In this document: piece after piece, positions 6,551-7,759 of the stretch | Layout: each line of letters begins with the position of its first letter | Position numbering within the stretch: position 1 is the first letter of the stretch | NCBI GenBank assembly: GCA_026984165.1 | Contig: JALSSQ010000292.1 | Location: 1 to 7,759 of the forward strand | Direction of reading: 5' to 3' | DNA from: Sulfurovum sp. | GTDB taxonomy: Bacteria; Campylobacterota; Campylobacteria; Campylobacterales; Sulfurovaceae | Length of the DNA: 7,759 nucleotides | Made by a program: the position numbers and the translations under genes | Notes under the pieces: model-generated | Databases searched by the model: none | Told to the model about the DNA's origin: nothing | The model's input: only the letters and a program-made list of their open reading frames with translations

Positions 6551-6558
6551 AGTATAAT
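6551..6558. promoter_or_regulatory. shared -10 element for mobB-fbp (+) and the lipoprotein gene (-)
   Basis: AGTATAAT contains TATAAT on the plus strand (6553-6558) and TATACT on the minus strand (6551-6556). The plus-strand start would fall near 6564, about 20 bases before the mobB GTG. The minus-strand start would fall near 6545, about 50 bases before the lipoprotein ATG. No clear -35 is visible on either side. This is the only good -10 in the 94-base divergent gap (6492-6585). Confidence 0.5.
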
Positions 6559-6574
6559 TTCTCCAATACTTACA

Positions 6575-6580
6575 AAAGGG
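6575..6580 (+). promoter_or_regulatory. ribosome binding site of mobB
   Basis: AAAGGG, 5 bases before the GTG at 6586. An ATG at 6584 is followed at once by TGA and is out of frame, so the GTG is the real start. Confidence 0.7.
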
Positions 6581-6585
6581 TATAT

Positions 6586-7083
6586 GTGAAAAAAAGAGTT
6601 GCTGTAGCATTTACAGGTCCATCAAACAGTGGTAAAACCACGCTTGTTGAAAAAATAGCCAGAACATTGATAATCCAGCGTAAAGTTGCCATTATCAAAA
6701 ATGACCCTAAAGATAAAGCTATCTTTGATACTGAGGGAAAAGACAGCGACAAGTTTTCTAAAACAGGTGCAGAGGTAGTGATTACCTCACCTACGCGTAC
6801 TACCTATTTTTCACAACGTGAGAAAACACTTGATGAGATTGTCGCTATGATAAATGATTTTGACATTTTACTGGTTGAAGGACTAAAAACCCTTCCTTTG
6901 CCTCGTATTGCCATCTTTAGAAACAGTATTGATGAGAGCTACTTTGCCTGTTCTGAAGCGATTGCTGTAGATGAGAGTATCAACCTTTCTGACTATACAA
7001 TACCAGAGCATATCACTCTGCTTAATCTGAACAACACCACACAAATCATAGAGTGGATAGACACCCACGCCAAGGAAATATAG
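6586..7083 (+). CDS. mobB: molybdopterin-guanine dinucleotide biosynthesis adaptor MobB
   Basis: A 165-residue cytoplasmic P-loop GTPase that assists MobA in attaching GMP to molybdopterin, for enzymes such as periplasmic nitrate reductase or formate dehydrogenase. The Walker A motif is GPSNSGKTT (11-19). The MobB-type segment DTEGKDSDKF (48-57) matches the usual D-x-x-GKD pattern, but the following His/Arg-rich stretch common in other MobB proteins is KFSKTGAE here. DILLVEGLKTLPLPRIAIF (93-111) is the second family signature. Length is normal. The start is GTG, and the gene abuts fbp with no bases between. Other SIMIBI-class small GTPases were considered, but the VEGLK-x-x-PLP block points to MobB. 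Confidence 0.9.
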   Translation: MKKRVAVAFTGPSNSGKTTLVEKIARTLIIQRKVAIIKNDPKDKAIFDTEGKDSDKFSKTGAEVVITSPTRTTYFSQREKTLDEIVAMINDFDILLVEGLKTLPLPRIAIFRNSIDESYFACSEAIAVDESINLSDYTIPEHITLLNLNNTTQIIEWIDTHAKEI

Positions 7084-7759
7084 ATGAATACTATTTTTGA
7101 AACCATTAAAAAAATTGCCTTTGAGATAGACAAGGCGATTAAAACTTCTGACCTCGGATATTCTGATTCTGAAAACTCCTCAGGGGAAGACCAACTAAAG
7201 CTTGATGTACAATCAGACATCATTATAGAAAAAGCATTTGCTTCTGTGGATGTGGTAAAAAACCTCGTCAGTGAAGAGAAAGAAGGAGTACTGGAACTGA
7301 ATGAAGAGGGAAAATATACTATCTGTTATGACCCTCTTGATGGTTCTTCTTTGGTAGATGTCAACCTCTCTGTAGGTTCTATCTTTGGTATTTACGAGGG
7401 TGCATTGCAGGCTTCCAACCTTGTAGCCTCTGCCTATGTCGTGTATGGTCCTCGTATCGAACTGATGATAGCCACAAAAGGCAATGCCCCTGTACTTTCA
7501 CGTGTGATTGATGGTGTATTTAAAGAGATAGGTTCCATCTCCATGGGTGAAAAAGGAAAACTCAATGCACCAGGTGGCACACAACAAAACTGGTGTGACT
7601 ACCACAAAACATTTATAGATGAGCTCTTTGCAGAGGGGTATCGCTTGCGTTATTCTGGGGGTATGGTGCCTGACCTTCACCAAATTATGCTCAAAGGTGG
7701 AGGACTTTTCTCTTACCCTGGCACATCAGACAAGCCTCATGGTAAACTCAGACAACTTT
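7084..7759 (+). CDS. fbp: class I fructose-1,6-bisphosphatase (3' partial)
   Basis: Hydrolyses fructose-1,6-bisphosphate to fructose-6-phosphate, the committed step of gluconeogenesis and part of hexose supply in autotrophs; metal dependent and cytoplasmic. The window holds 225 residues; about 50-60 C-terminal residues are expected beyond it. Metal ligands are E64/E65 in SEE and D83 and D86 in the signature DPLDGSSLVDVN (83-94). SGGMVPDLHQIMLKGGG (191-207) is part of the sugar-phosphate site. The N-terminus is shorter than in E. coli Fbp, so the AMP-binding region is reduced and AMP control may differ. The ATG directly follows the mobB stop (TAGATG), with AAGGA (7072-7076) 7 bases before it inside mobB. 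Pairing with mobB is, from memory, conserved in Campylobacter. Confidence 0.95.
   Translation, partial: MNTIFETIKKIAFEIDKAIKTSDLGYSDSENSSGEDQLKLDVQSDIIIEKAFASVDVVKNLVSEEKEGVLELNEEGKYTICYDPLDGSSLVDVNLSVGSIFGIYEGALQASNLVASAYVVYGPRIELMIATKGNAPVLSRVIDGVFKEIGSISMGEKGKLNAPGGTQQNWCDYHKTFIDELFAEGYRLRYSGGMVPDLHQIMLKGGGLFSYPGTSDKPHGKLRQL

Noticed and set aside
6584..6589. ATG-TGA start-stop overlapping the mobB GTG
   Set aside because: The ATG is only 3 bases from the purine tract and out of frame; probably coincidence and not a regulatory minimal frame.

Overview
The window is an AT-rich (by eye), gene-dense piece of a bacterial chromosome, most likely from Campylobacterota (formerly Epsilonproteobacteria), in or near the Sulfurovum/Sulfurimonas group. 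The evidence is the protein make-up (a second GluRS of the GltX2 type beginning MLRFAPSPS, an epsilon-style Slt, a mobB-fbp pair), short overlapping genes and promoters with a TATAAT -10 but no clear -35. From memory, the right half (gltX2, yggT, slt, a lipoprotein on the other strand, mobB, fbp) has the same order as the Campylobacter jejuni segment around Cj0840c-Cj0845c. That comes from recall and was not searched.

Left part (1-2969). A plus-strand gene enters from the left and ends at 145; its last 47 residues look like a DUF3820-type C-terminal domain. It overlaps by 9 bases, tail to tail, a minus-strand gene (601 to 137) for a stand-alone CZB zinc-binding protein with all four expected ligands. 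Upstream of that gene, on the same strand, lies glnS (2969 to 720), a complete glutaminyl-tRNA synthetase with a C-terminal GatB/YqeY domain. The 118-base gap between them carries three tandem copies of AGTTTA.

Middle (2970-5980). A 142-base divergent intergenic region separates glnS from a tight plus-strand operon: gltX2 (GluRS paralogue), yggT (two-helix membrane protein, 4-base ATGA overlap) and slt (exported lytic transglycosylase, 1-base TAATG overlap). The GltX2 active site looks damaged. The first His of HIGH is Thr, the Glu of the RIED motif is Ala, and the Arg of the VIRGED motif is Cys. The neighbouring GlnRS keeps its glutamine-specificity residues.

Right part (5970-7759). A small lipoprotein gene of unknown function (6491 to 5970) overlaps the end of slt by 11 bases, tail to tail. 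It diverges from a mobB-fbp operon; a single AGTATAAT sequence can serve as -10 on both strands. mobB (GTG start) and fbp (class I fructose-1,6-bisphosphatase, cut off by the window end) abut with no gap.

How it fits together. The window is mostly housekeeping: charging of tRNA-Gln and tRNA-Glu, cell-wall turnover, molybdenum cofactor maturation and gluconeogenesis. The most interesting point is that a direct GlnRS route lies beside a GluRS paralogue of the kind that, in Helicobacter, feeds the indirect GatCAB route to Gln-tRNA-Gln. The paralogue appears to have lost catalytic residues. No mobile element, CRISPR array, tRNA or rRNA gene was seen.
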